A stretch of DNA of 64,000 nt from Pseudomonas graminis (GCF_004364335.1 NZ_SOCR01000005.1:416529-480528); one strand, 5' to 3'. Positions 26,305 through 35,806 are shown, numbered from the stretch's first letter. Notes: a model not told the origin generated them from the sequence alone. Numbers and translations: made by a program.

Positions 26305-28391
26305 CCGACGAAGCGCAGCGCTGGAAAGAGAAGTACCTCAAGAGCATCGAGCAGCAAGACAAACTGGAGCGGCGCTGGAACGCACGGCTCGACTTGCTGC
26401 GTCGAGGCCTCGTGCGCAGCAGCCTGGCGGCGGAAGGTGCCGACAAGGCGGTTGATGCCTGCATGAAGGAAATGCGCGAGATCGTTCGCAAGGACGATAT
26501 GGACGCAGGCCTGGCCGCCTTGATCCCGCGCCTGGAAAAAGCGGTGCTGGACTCCGAACAGCGTCGCGAGCAGCGCGTCGAGCAAATGGGTACGGCGCTG
26601 ACGTCGTTGGTGGCGCAGTTGCAGGCGCTGCCGTTGCCGAAGGACGTCAGTAAGCCGCTCAAGCGATTCGCCAAGAGCCTGGAAGATCGCATCACACAGG
26701 CCCGTGAGCTGCCGCTGATATTAAGTGAGTTGAGCGGACTTCAAGGGCAGGCGCTGTCTCAGATCGAACACCCGGATGAAGCGTCCCGTCCAGGTTTTCT
26801 GCAGCGATTGTTCGGCGGTCACCGTGAGGCTGGCGGCGAGAGTGATGAGTCGGCCCCATTGCCCCATTCAGCTACCGAGCCGGTCGGGCTGACGCTGCGG
26901 GCTTCCGACGATGCGCCTCAGCATTCAGCCATCATGCCGGAGGCTGCGCCAGAGAACACTGAGCTGGAGGCTGAACTTCGCAGCGCTGTCCTGTCGGCTC
27001 CTCAGCCGGTCGCCGAAGAGCCGGAGCGTTTCATTCCGAAGCCTCACCCGGAAGTTGTTGTCGAGCCGGTCACCTCCGAGCCCGAGCCCGATCCGGCTGA
27101 CCAGGCAGCCGCAGAGCCTGAAGCATCGCCCCACGCCGCTGACGCCCTGCAGCCCTCCGCCGCTGATGCACCAAGCGATGAAACAGCCGAGCCGGTACCT
27201 GAAGAGTCCTCCCCGGAGCCTCAGGAGACTGCTGAAGCCGGCGTTATTGCCGACGAGACCGAAATCGTCGGTGAAGACGAAGAGCCTGACGAGATCGTCG
27301 CCGAAGAAGACGGTCCCTACGCGCTGCCCTCCTCGCCCGAGCCCAGTTACAGCTCAGTCGCCGCCCATATAGAAGAGACGCTGCTGGGGCTGCTCGATGA
27401 ACTGACGCTGCCCGAATACCATCGCCCGCAGGCCGAAGCCATGCGCGCACGGTTGGAACATGGGCTGAACTGGTACGAATTGCTGCCGATTCTCGACGAT
27501 CTCGCCGTGCTGATGCTTGCGATCACCGACAGCGGCCAGCACGAATTCGAGGCTTACCTCAAGCAGCTCAACGAGCGACTTGAATCGTTTCAGAGCGGCT
27601 TGCTGGCTGCCAGCGAAGACCATGCCGATCAGCATTCGGCGTCGCGTCAACTGGACCATCAATTGCGCGAGCACGTCGATGACCTGCAAACCAGCGTGCA
27701 GCAGGCGGCCGATCTGGACAGCTTGAAACACGTGCTGGAGAGCCGGCTCGAAGGACTGATTGGCACTATGGATCATCATCAGCAGCAACGTGATCAGCGT
27801 GAGCAGGAAGTCGCCACCCGCCTGCAAGCCCTCTCCAGTCGCGTGGCCACGATGGAGCAGGAAGCACTGGGCTTTCGGGCTCACCTGGAAGAACAACGGC
27901 AGAAGGCGCTGATCGACACGCTGACAGGCTTGCCAAACCGCGCGGCGTGGAACGAACGGCTGGAGCATGAGATCGACCAGTTACAGAGGAAGCGTTCAAG
28001 CCTGCTGCTCGGCATTCTCGACCTGGATCACTTTAAGCGCATCAACGACGGTTACGGCCATCTGGCAGGCGACAAGGTCTTGAAGATCATCGCCGGTCAG
28101 TTGAGAAAGCGATTGCGGGCCTCTGACTTCATTGCGCGTTTTGGCGGGGAAGAGTTCGTGATCCTGCTGCCAGCCACGCCGATGGATGAAGGGCTGGCGC
28201 TGTTGGAGCGTCTGCGCGAAGGCATCGAACAGTGCCCGTTTCACTTCAAGGGCGAGCGGGTGACGGTCACGGTGTCGATGGGCTTTACCCTGTTTGCTCC
28301 CGGTGAGCGCAGCGATGGTGTGCTCAAGCGTGCGGATCAGGCGCTGTACCGCGCCAAGCATGAGGGGCGAAACCGGATCGAGCAGGGCTGA
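26301..28391 (+). CDS. Diguanylate cyclase with intact GGEEF and I-site
   Basis: A 696-residue soluble protein. The N-terminal 170 residues or so are helical and charged. Residues about 180-350 are a long acidic, proline- and alanine-rich low-complexity linker. A second helical/coiled-coil region follows (about 360-540). The C-terminal GGEEF domain has the catalytic motif at 615-619 (ARFGGEEFVILL) and the RxxD product-inhibition site RASD at 606-609, so it should be an active, feedback-regulated c-di-GMP synthase. Corresponds in position to PA5487. Starts in a 4-bp overlap with the preceding gene. Confidence 0.93.
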   Translation: MTDEAQRWKEKYLKSIEQQDKLERRWNARLDLLRRGLVRSSLAAEGADKAVDACMKEMREIVRKDDMDAGLAALIPRLEKAVLDSEQRREQRVEQMGTALTSLVAQLQALPLPKDVSKPLKRFAKSLEDRITQARELPLILSELSGLQGQALSQIEHPDEASRPGFLQRLFGGHREAGGESDESAPLPHSATEPVGLTLRASDDAPQHSAIMPEAAPENTELEAELRSAVLSAPQPVAEEPERFIPKPHPEVVVEPVTSEPEPDPADQAAAEPEASPHAADALQPSAADAPSDETAEPVPEESSPEPQETAEAGVIADETEIVGEDEEPDEIVAEEDGPYALPSSPEPSYSSVAAHIEETLLGLLDELTLPEYHRPQAEAMRARLEHGLNWYELLPILDDLAVLMLAITDSGQHEFEAYLKQLNERLESFQSGLLAASEDHADQHSASRQLDHQLREHVDDLQTSVQQAADLDSLKHVLESRLEGLIGTMDHHQQQRDQREQEVATRLQALSSRVATMEQEALGFRAHLEEQRQKALIDTLTGLPNRAAWNERLEHEIDQLQRKRSSLLLGILDLDHFKRINDGYGHLAGDKVLKIIAGQLRKRLRASDFIARFGGEEFVILLPATPMDEGLALLERLREGIEQCPFHFKGERVTVTVSMGFTLFAPGERSDGVLKRADQALYRAKHEGRNRIEQG

Positions 28392-28489
28392 AGGGTTCGT
28401 CTGGTTGGCTGCGCGGGCACAATGCATTTTGAATGCGCCGCCGACGTTACGTTACACTGTTGCATTATTTGCCTACACGTCGTGCCGCC

Positions 28490-29266
28490 ATGAAGTCTAT
28501 TTCCGCTCTGTTTCTGTTGTTGCTGCTGACCGCTTGCAGCAGCGGCCCGAAGATCGACACCAGCCACCCTTCCGTCAATTTCGACAGCCGCGTGCAGTTC
28601 GTGGTGGTTCATTACACGTCTGCTTCCCTGGAGCGGTCATTGGCATTGCTCACCCACGGTGAGGTCAGCGCGCATTACCTGATCGGCGACGGGCCAGCCA
28701 CTACCTACAAGTTGGTCGACGAATCCCAGCGCGCCTGGCACGCCGGTGAAAGCGAATGGGACGGGCGCACCTGGCTCAACTCAAGCAGTATCGGCATCGA
28801 GATCGTCAATCCGGGCTATCGCGACACGCCTACGGGTCGGCTCTGGTATCCCTACAGCGAGGCGCAGATTCAAGTGCTGATCGTGCTGCTCAAAGACATC
28901 GTCAAACGCAATCACATTGAACCGCGCCACGTCATTGGCCACAGTGACATTGCCCCCTTGCGCAAGCTTGATCCGGGGCCGTTGTTCCCATGGAAGCGGC
29001 TGGCCCAGGAAGGCCTGGGCATCTGGCCGGATGAACAGCAGGTCGCACAGCGTCAAACCCAGTTAATGGGCATCGTGCCGAATATCGTCTGGTTCCAGCA
29101 GCAATTGGCGCTGCTGGGTTACCCAACCCCGCAGACCGGAGAGCTGGACATCGCAACCCGTCACACCCTGGCTGCGTTCCAGATGCATTACCGACCACAA
29201 AAATTTGACGGTGAGCCGGATCTGCAAAGTGCAGCTATGCTGCAAGTGCTTAACTTCAGGCACTAA
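28490..29266 (+). CDS. ampDh2: Outer-membrane-anchored N-acetylmuramoyl-L-alanine amidase AmpDh2
   Basis: 258 residues from the ATG at 28490, with a lipoprotein signal ending LLLLLTAC (C16). The amidase_2 domain has zinc ligands in VVVHYTS (H41) and in GHSDIAPLRKLDPGPLFPW. A C-terminal peptidoglycan-binding region (QLALLGYPTPQTGELDIATRHTLAAFQ, split) completes it. Family role: cleavage of the peptide from the glycan in sacculus turnover and recycling, influencing AmpC induction. In P. aeruginosa ampDh2 is next to kinB; here an EAL gene is inserted between them. Confidence 0.93.
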   Translation: MKSISALFLLLLLTACSSGPKIDTSHPSVNFDSRVQFVVVHYTSASLERSLALLTHGEVSAHYLIGDGPATTYKLVDESQRAWHAGESEWDGRTWLNSSSIGIEIVNPGYRDTPTGRLWYPYSEAQIQVLIVLLKDIVKRNHIEPRHVIGHSDIAPLRKLDPGPLFPWKRLAQEGLGIWPDEQQVAQRQTQLMGIVPNIVWFQQQLALLGYPTPQTGELDIATRHTLAAFQMHYRPQKFDGEPDLQSAAMLQVLNFRH

Positions 29267-29357
29267 ATTCCGCTGGTTGTCTTTTTTTTCGGACTATTTC
29301 TGCGCTTGTTGCTATACCTCAGTGGTTATGGAAATCCCACCCTCTGGATGACTGTCG

Positions 29358-30977
29358 ATGCTCACGGCGACGCCGCGACTGCGCTCTTTTCTTTACCGTC
29401 CCTGGCTTCTGGCATTGTTGGCCGCGCTGTTAAGCGCGGCCGTCTTGCTGGCGGGCAGCTTTGGGCTGGCGATGCATCAGGCACGGCAGGACGAACGTGC
29501 GCAGATGAATGCACAGGGCGAGCGCTTTCTGGTGCGGCTGGAGCAATTGTTCGGCCAGTTGAGAGCCGGGCTCGATCAGCTTGAAGCCCAGCCGTTGCGC
29601 GGTTGCAGCCCCGAGATGATCGAGCAGCTGCGTCAGGTGAACTCGCGCTACCGCTTTATCTACGAAGTGGCGTACGTCAGCGAAAGCCAGTTCTGTTCCA
29701 GCTGGACGCGCCAGAGCCTGATTGGCAAGCCCAGGCCGCCGGACATTCGCGGCCCCACCTACGATTACTGGCTCAACACCTCTACCCAGCCTGACGACAA
29801 CCTGGCTTCCTTGATGCTTGGGCGCGGGGAGTTTCGTGTTTCCACCTCCCGCGGCCATTTGACTGACGTGGTTGACCTGCCGGCGGGCGGCAGTCTGGTG
29901 GTGGTGCTGGATCGCGGGTCCAAAGCAGTCCCGGTCCTGGGCCCGGCTCAGACGTGGCCGCCCACGCCGGACTGGTCGCCGACCTCCACCGAAACGCTGA
30001 TGTCCACCCAGGACAAACTTGTCTACCGGATGCCGACCCAGAGCCCGGAATATCAACTGGTCCTCATTACGCCGCGCAGTGCCTTGCAACAGAAGATCAC
30101 CGGTGCGTGGTGGCTGCTGGTACCGGCCAGCCTGTTGATTTCGTTGTTCATCGGCATTCTCGTCCTGCAACTGGTACGTCAGCGGCAGTCATTGGGCGGT
30201 GAGCTGCACGGGGCGCTGCGCCGTGGCGAGCTGAAGGTTTTGTATCAGCCCATTTTTGATCTCAACACGCGTCTGTGCGTGGGCGCTGAGGCCCTGGTGC
30301 GTTGGCGACGACCGGACGGCACGCTGACCAGCCCTGACCTCTTCATCCCGCTTGCGGAAAACACCGGGCAGATCCGCCAGATCACCGACTTCGTGCTTCA
30401 GCAGCTGCTTGAACAGCTGGGCCAGCTCTTACGCGCCAATCCGCACCTGTATGTTTCGGTCAATCTGGCGGCGTGCGACGTGATGGCCCCACGCATCGGT
30501 CGAGTGACGGCGAAGCTGCTGGCGTTGCACAGGGTGGCGCCTCGGCAGATTGCCTTTGAAGTCACTGAGCGCGGCCTTGTGGACGTAGTCGTCGCGCGCA
30601 ACCACCTTCAGGCGCTGCGCGATCGCGGCCATCAGGTGCTGATCGACGATTTCGGCACCGGTTATTGCAGTCTGGCGTACCTGCAGACGCTGCCGGTGGA
30701 CTGCCTGAAAATCGACAAAGCGTTTATCGACGCCCTCGGGCACGATGCCGCGAGCAGTGGTGTGGCGCCGCACATCATTCGCATGGCCCATGCGCTGCAA
30801 TTGCGGGTGATTGCTGAAGGCATCGAGTTTGAATCGCAGGCAACGCTGCTGAAAAGCGAAGGGGTGATTTACGGCCAGGGCTGGCTCTTCGCCCGGCCCC
30901 TGAGCGCGACCAAGTTCAGTGAGCTGGTGACCGGCGGCAGACGCAGCGGCGGGCGGCGTGCGGATGATGTGGCGTAG
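29358..30977 (+). CDS. CSS-motif EAL-domain c-di-GMP phosphodiesterase
   Basis: A 539-residue inner-membrane protein. An N-terminal transmembrane helix (WLLALLAALLSAAVLLAGSFG), a periplasmic CSS-motif sensor domain of about 170 residues with cysteines in GCSPEMIEQL and FCSSWTRQ, a second transmembrane segment near residue 250, and a C-terminal EAL domain with EALVRWR, FEVTERG, DDFGTGYCSLAYL and AEGIEFESQ all canonical, so active hydrolysis is expected. In characterised CSS-EAL proteins the periplasmic cysteines form a DsbA-dependent disulfide controlling activity; a dsbA gene lies 5 kb upstream, although DsbA acts globally. Convergent with kinB. Confidence 0.93.
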   Translation: MLTATPRLRSFLYRPWLLALLAALLSAAVLLAGSFGLAMHQARQDERAQMNAQGERFLVRLEQLFGQLRAGLDQLEAQPLRGCSPEMIEQLRQVNSRYRFIYEVAYVSESQFCSSWTRQSLIGKPRPPDIRGPTYDYWLNTSTQPDDNLASLMLGRGEFRVSTSRGHLTDVVDLPAGGSLVVVLDRGSKAVPVLGPAQTWPPTPDWSPTSTETLMSTQDKLVYRMPTQSPEYQLVLITPRSALQQKITGAWWLLVPASLLISLFIGILVLQLVRQRQSLGGELHGALRRGELKVLYQPIFDLNTRLCVGAEALVRWRRPDGTLTSPDLFIPLAENTGQIRQITDFVLQQLLEQLGQLLRANPHLYVSVNLAACDVMAPRIGRVTAKLLALHRVAPRQIAFEVTERGLVDVVVARNHLQALRDRGHQVLIDDFGTGYCSLAYLQTLPVDCLKIDKAFIDALGHDAASSGVAPHIIRMAHALQLRVIAEGIEFESQATLLKSEGVIYGQGWLFARPLSATKFSELVTGGRRSGGRRADDVA

Positions 30978-30992
30978 GGCTGCGAGACCTTT

Positions 30993-32780
30993 CTACAGCG
31001 GCAGTGCCATATAAAACTGTGTGCCCTGCCCCGGTCGTGAATAGACGCCCATTCGTCCGCCGTGCAGCTGAACGATTTCCTTGCACAAAGCCAGCCCCAG
31101 GCCTGCGCCGCCTTTTTTGCGTCCCACTTGCACGAATGGCTCGAAGATTCGGGCCTGCTGGCCGTAGGCAATGCCTTCGCCATTGTCTTCCACGCTGATG
31201 ATCAGGCGCTCGCCATGACGCCGCGCCTGCAAGCGGATCAGGCCCGATTTAGGGGTATGGCGCAGAGCGTTATCGAGCAGGTTGTCGAGCACTCGATCCA
31301 ACTGCGCCTTGTCCGCCTGCACCCGTGGCAGCGGCTCCTGGGTTTCCAGCAGCACCATGACGTCCTGATCGTGGGCGGTATCGGCAAAGCGCTGACGCGC
31401 CGATTCGAGCAATTCGCTGATATCGCACGGTTCAAGCGTCAGCTTCTGCAGGCCGTTCTGATAGCGCGAGAAGTTGAGCAGGTCGTTGATCAACTGCATC
31501 AGGCGCTGCATTTCTTCGTTGACGGTGTCCAGCAGGTCCTTCTCGCGCGAGTCCGGCGGGAAATGCACGCGCTCCTGAAGCAGGCCGAAAGCCATGTGCA
31601 TGCCGGTGACGGGGGTACGCAACTCGTGGGAAGCGCGCAGCACGAACTCGCTGCGCACGCGTTCGAACGCCCGCTGTTCGGTGACGTCGTGCAACACCAT
31701 CACGGCGCCGACGATGTGGCCTTTGGTGTGGCTGACCGGCGTGAGGCTGTAGGTAAGCAGGCGGACTTCGCCGTCGATCTCGATGGACAGGTCATCGGGT
31801 GCCCGTTCCAGCGTGCCGCCGCGCAAAACCAGATACAGCTGCTCGTCCAATTCCGGGCGTTGCAACGCCTCGCCGAGACCCTGGCCCAGGCGACTTTCTT
31901 CCCAGCCCAACTGCCGTTGCGCGACCGGGTTCAAGTGTTCAAGCCGCCCCTGGCGATCAATCATCAACAAGCCGTCGTCGATACTGTCCAGCACCGCCTG
32001 CAAGCGCTGTTGCCCGGCGAGCAGCTCATCGACGTTGGTTTTCTGATGCTGGCGCAATGCGTCGGCCATCATGCCGAAGCGGTGGGTAAGCAGATTCATC
32101 TCGTCCGATGAGGACGTCGGCAGCGTGACGTCGAAATCCCCCTGGGCAATGCGGTCCGCCGCCTTGGCCAACTGCTCGATGGGGCCGCCGAAACGCCGGG
32201 CAATGCCGTGGGCGGTGACGAAGCCGATAACCAACACCGCCAGCCCAACCAGTCCAAGCAGCGCCGAAACCCACAGCGCTCGCGACCTTGAGGCGCTTTC
32301 TGCCTGGCTGATGTTCACCAGCGCCTGGCGGTGGGCGTCGAGCAGGCCATCGCGCAACGTGTTGAACGCCTCGGTCACGGCCTCATTGTCGCGGATCGCG
32401 TCACCACGCTCGCTGGATTGTTCGATGGTTTTGACGAAGCGGGCGTAGTTCACCCGGGCCGTTTCGAACCCGCTGGGAACGCCGGTTTGCTGATCATGTT
32501 CAATGCCCTGATCGAGCAGATTCTGGAACTGTTCCTGATTGCGCTTGATCGACGCCTGATCGGGGCTGTCCTTGAGCATCATGACCAATTGGTCGCCCAG
32601 GTTCTGTCGCAGCTTCAGGCCGATATCGAGGGTGATGAAGTTGTGCCGAATCGACGATTCCTGAGATTTGGCCATCTGCATGACGCTGACGAGCCCCAGC
32701 ACCAACCCCAGAAGGGCAACGGTGATGAGGGCCGAAATACTCAGGAAGAGTCGGGTGCGCAACTTCATCGCAAACATCAT
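30993..32780 (-). CDS. kinB: Sensor histidine kinase/phosphatase KinB
   Basis: A 595-residue membrane kinase. Two transmembrane helices (LFLSISALITVALLGLVLGL and ALWVSALLGLVGLAVLVIGF) flank a helical periplasmic sensor. Then come HAMP, PAS (LQAVLDSIDDGLLMID), HisKA with SHELRTPVTGM, and HATPase_c with NLLDNALRHTPKSG, VEDNGEGIAYG and GGAGLGLALCKEI. The start at 32780 has AGGG upstream; 32768 is an alternative. It partners AlgB: phosphorylates it and dephosphorylates it, affecting alginate and virulence. The pair is co-oriented with a 10-bp gap. Confidence 0.94.
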   Translation of the reverse strand: MMFAMKLRTRLFLSISALITVALLGLVLGLVSVMQMAKSQESSIRHNFITLDIGLKLRQNLGDQLVMMLKDSPDQASIKRNQEQFQNLLDQGIEHDQQTGVPSGFETARVNYARFVKTIEQSSERGDAIRDNEAVTEAFNTLRDGLLDAHRQALVNISQAESASRSRALWVSALLGLVGLAVLVIGFVTAHGIARRFGGPIEQLAKAADRIAQGDFDVTLPTSSSDEMNLLTHRFGMMADALRQHQKTNVDELLAGQQRLQAVLDSIDDGLLMIDRQGRLEHLNPVAQRQLGWEESRLGQGLGEALQRPELDEQLYLVLRGGTLERAPDDLSIEIDGEVRLLTYSLTPVSHTKGHIVGAVMVLHDVTEQRAFERVRSEFVLRASHELRTPVTGMHMAFGLLQERVHFPPDSREKDLLDTVNEEMQRLMQLINDLLNFSRYQNGLQKLTLEPCDISELLESARQRFADTAHDQDVMVLLETQEPLPRVQADKAQLDRVLDNLLDNALRHTPKSGLIRLQARRHGERLIISVEDNGEGIAYGQQARIFEPFVQVGRKKGGAGLGLALCKEIVQLHGGRMGVYSRPGQGTQFYMALPL

Positions 32781-32790
32781 CGGCGCCCTG

Positions 32791-34137
32791 TCACAGGTTG
32801 TACTGCTTGCGTTTTCGGTACAGCGTCGAGGCGTCGATGCCTAACGTGCGTGCGGCTTGATCCAGCGTATCGCTGGTGGCCAGCACCGCGCCGATGTGAG
32901 CTTTCTCCAGCTCATCCAGACTCAATGCTGCGCCAACCCGAGGGGCGTTGTTAGCCGGCTGTTCGGCCATGCCCAGGTGCGTGATTTCGACTTTTTCCTG
33001 CGGGCAGATAATGCTCGCCCGTTCGATCACATTTCGCAGCTCGCGAATGTTGCCGGGCCACCGGTAGTTGAGCAGCGCACTGCGCGCCTGTTCGCTGAAG
33101 CCACGCGCCGGGCGGCTGTATTCCTTGACGAAGCGTGCAAGGAAGCGGTCCGCCAGCGTCAGGATGTCTTCGCTTCGCTCGCGCAAGGGGGGCAGGTTCA
33201 GGGTGATCACGTTCAGGCGATACAGCAGGTCCTCGCGAAAACGGCCTTCGCGGACCATGTCCTCAAGGTTCAGATTGGTCGCCGCCAGGATGCGCACGTC
33301 GGCACGACGGGTGACCGGGTCACCGACGCGTTCGTATTCCTTGTCTTGAATGAAGCGCAGCAGTTTTGGCTGCAGCGTCAGCGGGAAGTCGCCGATTTCA
33401 TCGAGGAACAATGTACCGCCGTCCGCCTGATTCACCCGGCCAAGTGTGCTTTCGCTGGCGCCGGTGAAGGCGCCACGGCTATGGCCGAACAGTTCGCTTT
33501 CCATCAACTCGGCCGTGAGCGATGGACAGTTGATGGTCACGCAGGCCTTCTTGGCGCGCTTGCTCCAGCCGTGAATCGCCCGCGCCAATTCACCTTTACC
33601 CGTACCGGATTCGCCGAGGATGAGGATGTTAGCGTCGGTGTTGGCGACCTGCCGGGCGGTTTCGAGGATCGCCATCATCGACGGGCTGTGGGAATCCAGA
33701 CCGTCCTTTGGTTTGCGAACTTCGCCTTCAAGGGCTTCGAGTCGCGCCGACAACTGGCGGACTTCGAGCTGCTTGGCGGTGGCCAGGCGCAGCTGATCCG
33801 GGCTGCAGGGCTTGACCAGGTAATCGGCAGCGCCGGCCTGAATTGCGTCGACGGCGGTGTCGACGGCCGAGTGCGCAGTGACAATCACCACGCGCATCCA
33901 CGGCGCCTGCACGCGCATTTGCGCCAGAACGTCCAGCCCGTTGTCCTCACCCAGTCTCAGGTCGAGGAAGCACACGTCGAATACCTGACGCTGCAGCAGC
34001 GCCTCTGCCTGCGCCGCGCTGTTGGCGGTGGCTACGCTGTAGCCCTCATCTTCCAGGCAATAGCGGAAGGTGCGAAGGATGGCGGATTCATCATCCACGA
34101 GCAGAATACGGCCCTGATTCTCAGCGGCTGCTTCCAT
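32791..34137 (-). CDS. algB: NtrC-family response regulator AlgB
   Basis: 448 residues from 34137 (AGGA ribosome site; the longer reading to 34191 is rejected). Receiver domain with VDDE and phospho-acceptor in CFLDLRLGEDNGLDVL; AAA+ domain with GESGTGKGELARA, SRGAFTGASEST and a Walker B FLDEIGDFPL; C-terminal Fis-type HTH (DQAARTLGIDASTLYRKRKQ). It activates alginate biosynthesis genes; the P. aeruginosa protein is unusual in the NtrC family for not depending on sigma-54 for this. Upstream of kinB in one operon. Confidence 0.95.
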   Translation of the reverse strand: MEAAAENQGRILLVDDESAILRTFRYCLEDEGYSVATANSAAQAEALLQRQVFDVCFLDLRLGEDNGLDVLAQMRVQAPWMRVVIVTAHSAVDTAVDAIQAGAADYLVKPCSPDQLRLATAKQLEVRQLSARLEALEGEVRKPKDGLDSHSPSMMAILETARQVANTDANILILGESGTGKGELARAIHGWSKRAKKACVTINCPSLTAELMESELFGHSRGAFTGASESTLGRVNQADGGTLFLDEIGDFPLTLQPKLLRFIQDKEYERVGDPVTRRADVRILAATNLNLEDMVREGRFREDLLYRLNVITLNLPPLRERSEDILTLADRFLARFVKEYSRPARGFSEQARSALLNYRWPGNIRELRNVIERASIICPQEKVEITHLGMAEQPANNAPRVGAALSLDELEKAHIGAVLATSDTLDQAARTLGIDASTLYRKRKQYNL

Positions 34138-34394
34138 TTTTCCTACGCTCCTCAATGAATAGTCTGTGTTAGTCCCGGAAACATCGGGCAAGTTGCATGG
34201 TTCATTCTGATTGATTCTTTACGCTGCATGGTAGTGATCTTCTGAAAATAGCCGTCATGCGCTGATCCATGGCAGGTCACGTCCAATCACCGTCGGCTCG
34301 AACTCGCATGCGGGCAAAATCAGGCCGCGCCGAACATCTGGGCGAAAGACCAGTCTGTCCAGAGGTACCTTTTTGCAATTGTCTGGAGATTCCC

Positions 34395-35249
34395 ATGCCC
34401 ACGTTGAAGAAGATCGCCTTGGCCATCACCACCGCCAGCCTCCTCGGACTGACGCCCGTCATGGCTCATGCCGCGGCCGCCGATCTGCAGACCCAACTGG
34501 CCGAGGCGCGCCAGGAGGGTTCGATATGGACCGCCTTCGCCCTGAACCGGCATTTGAGCCCCTTCAAGATCAGCGTGGACGTGGAGCAAGGCACTGCAAT
34601 CCTCAAGGGCAAGGTCGAGAACCAGGTCGACAAGGATCTGGCGGCGCAGATCGCGGGCGATATTCAAGGGATCAACAAAGTTGATAACCAGCTGGAGATC
34701 GATCCGCAGGTCGCTGCCGATCCGGGCACCAAAGCGACCATGGCCCAGCGTTTCGATGACGCGACGCTCACAGCGACCATCAAATCCAAGTTGCTGTGGA
34801 ACAGCGTGACCGAGGCGTTGAATATCGATGTCAGCGCCGCTCAGGGAGTCGTCACCCTCAAGGGCCAGGCGAAAGATGCGGATGCCAAGCTGCTGGCCGG
34901 CAGCCTGGCCACCAACACGGACGGCGTGACGGAGGTGAACAACCTCATCAGCGTCAGCGCCCGGGATACACAGGCGATCAAGGAGCAAAGTGAGCTGCAG
35001 GCCAACAGTGTTCGCGAAGAGTTCAGCGACGCATGGATCACCAGCAAGGTGAAATCCAGCCTTATATATAGCCGCACCCTTGACGGTTTGAACATCAAGG
35101 TCGAGACCAAAGACGGTGTAGTGACGCTGGACGGTGTGGTGGCTAATTACGCCGAGAAGGAATTGGCGGTCGACATTGCGCGAAACATTCGCGGGGTCAA
35201 AGGCGTCGATGCCGACACGTTGCGCGTTACCGCGCGCAGCGCGGGCTAG
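34395..35249 (+). CDS. Periplasmic protein with three BON domains
   Basis: 284 residues from the ATG at 34395 with GGAG upstream. A signal peptide (ALAITTASLLGLTPVMAHA) is followed by three BON domains, at about 40-105, 120-190 and 210-280, each with the [IV]xVxxxxGxVTLxGxVxx...A pattern (for example VVTLKGQAKDADAKLLA). BON domains bind phospholipid or anionic membrane surfaces; OsmY in E. coli has two and is osmotically induced. Three is longer than the classical member. Divergent from algB. Confidence 0.9.
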   Translation: MPTLKKIALAITTASLLGLTPVMAHAAAADLQTQLAEARQEGSIWTAFALNRHLSPFKISVDVEQGTAILKGKVENQVDKDLAAQIAGDIQGINKVDNQLEIDPQVAADPGTKATMAQRFDDATLTATIKSKLLWNSVTEALNIDVSAAQGVVTLKGQAKDADAKLLAGSLATNTDGVTEVNNLISVSARDTQAIKEQSELQANSVREEFSDAWITSKVKSSLIYSRTLDGLNIKVETKDGVVTLDGVVANYAEKELAVDIARNIRGVKGVDADTLRVTARSAG

Positions 35250-35329
35250 AGCATTACACGGCGGTCGTAAGACGGGTATCAGATCGGAATTACCACTCGG
35301 AATGAATTCGGCCGCCTACGTGGTGTCAG

Positions 35330-35355
35330 GCCATTCGTGCATTCCGCACGATGGC
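35330..35355. other. Stable hairpin downstream of the BON gene
   Basis: GCCAT and CGTGC arms pair with GCACG and ATGGC around an ATTCC loop with one unpaired T. No T-run follows, so it is not a standard terminator; it may be a processing or attenuation element. Confidence 0.45.
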
Positions 35356-35446
35356 AAATGTTCAATCGTGCAGGTTGCGTGTACGACCCTTCCGAGTACA
35401 TGCCATAACGTATTGATTTAAAAGGATTTATTGGTTGAAAAAAAGC

Positions 35447-35462
35447 TGGCACACCGCGTGCA
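35447..35462 (+). promoter_or_regulatory. Candidate sigma-54 promoter upstream of the 94-residue membrane protein
   Basis: The sequence TGGCACACCGCGTGCA has GG and GC exactly 10 bases apart, the -24/-12 spacing of RpoN promoters, with TGGCAC perfect and the -12 element differing by one base from TTGC. Transcription would start near 35473, 49 bases before the start codon. Confidence 0.55.
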
Positions 35463-35521
35463 ATATCCTTGGTAACAAAGGCCCGAACAGACGGCCGACA
35501 AGATTGCCAGGAGTCAGCTGA

Positions 35522-35806
35522 ATGAACGCTCAACATCTCGCCAACAAACTGCGTATCTCTCCTCTGCATTTGCAGCAGGTGTTGTTTGCCAGTCTGGCGT
35601 TGATGATTACGCTCATTGCGGTTCAGCAATTCAATCACTGGAATCAGAATCAGGAAGTGACTCAGGTTCACTATTCCCACGCCCACACCGCACCGTTTGC
35701 CAAGGCAAGTGCGCTGAAAGCCTCGGACGTTGCCTTGAGCATGCAAGTTGATGATGCGGCCGCTACTACTGATGAAGCGCCACGTCAGCAAAGCTGGGTT
35801 TTCTGA
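35522..35806 (+). CDS. Small single-pass membrane protein, unknown
   Basis: A 94-residue protein, well preceded by GGAG. One transmembrane segment (VLFASLALMITLIAVQQF) is followed by a histidine-containing linker (HYSHAHT) and an acidic tail. The C-terminal part appears exported. I do not recognise the family. It sits between the BON protein and the DUF1328/Ivy pair in a run of small envelope proteins, with a candidate RpoN promoter, so it is probably an expressed gene. Confidence 0.65.
   Translation: MNAQHLANKLRISPLHLQQVLFASLALMITLIAVQQFNHWNQNQEVTQVHYSHAHTAPFAKASALKASDVALSMQVDDAAATTDEAPRQQSWVF

Noticed and set aside
32857..34158. 433-codon reading frame opposite algB
   Set aside because: Shadow frame of algB with no recognisable domain.
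34261..34330. Possible AlgU promoter (GAACTC...TCAGG) upstream of the BON gene
   Set aside because: Spacing is 14 bases and both boxes deviate; not convincing.
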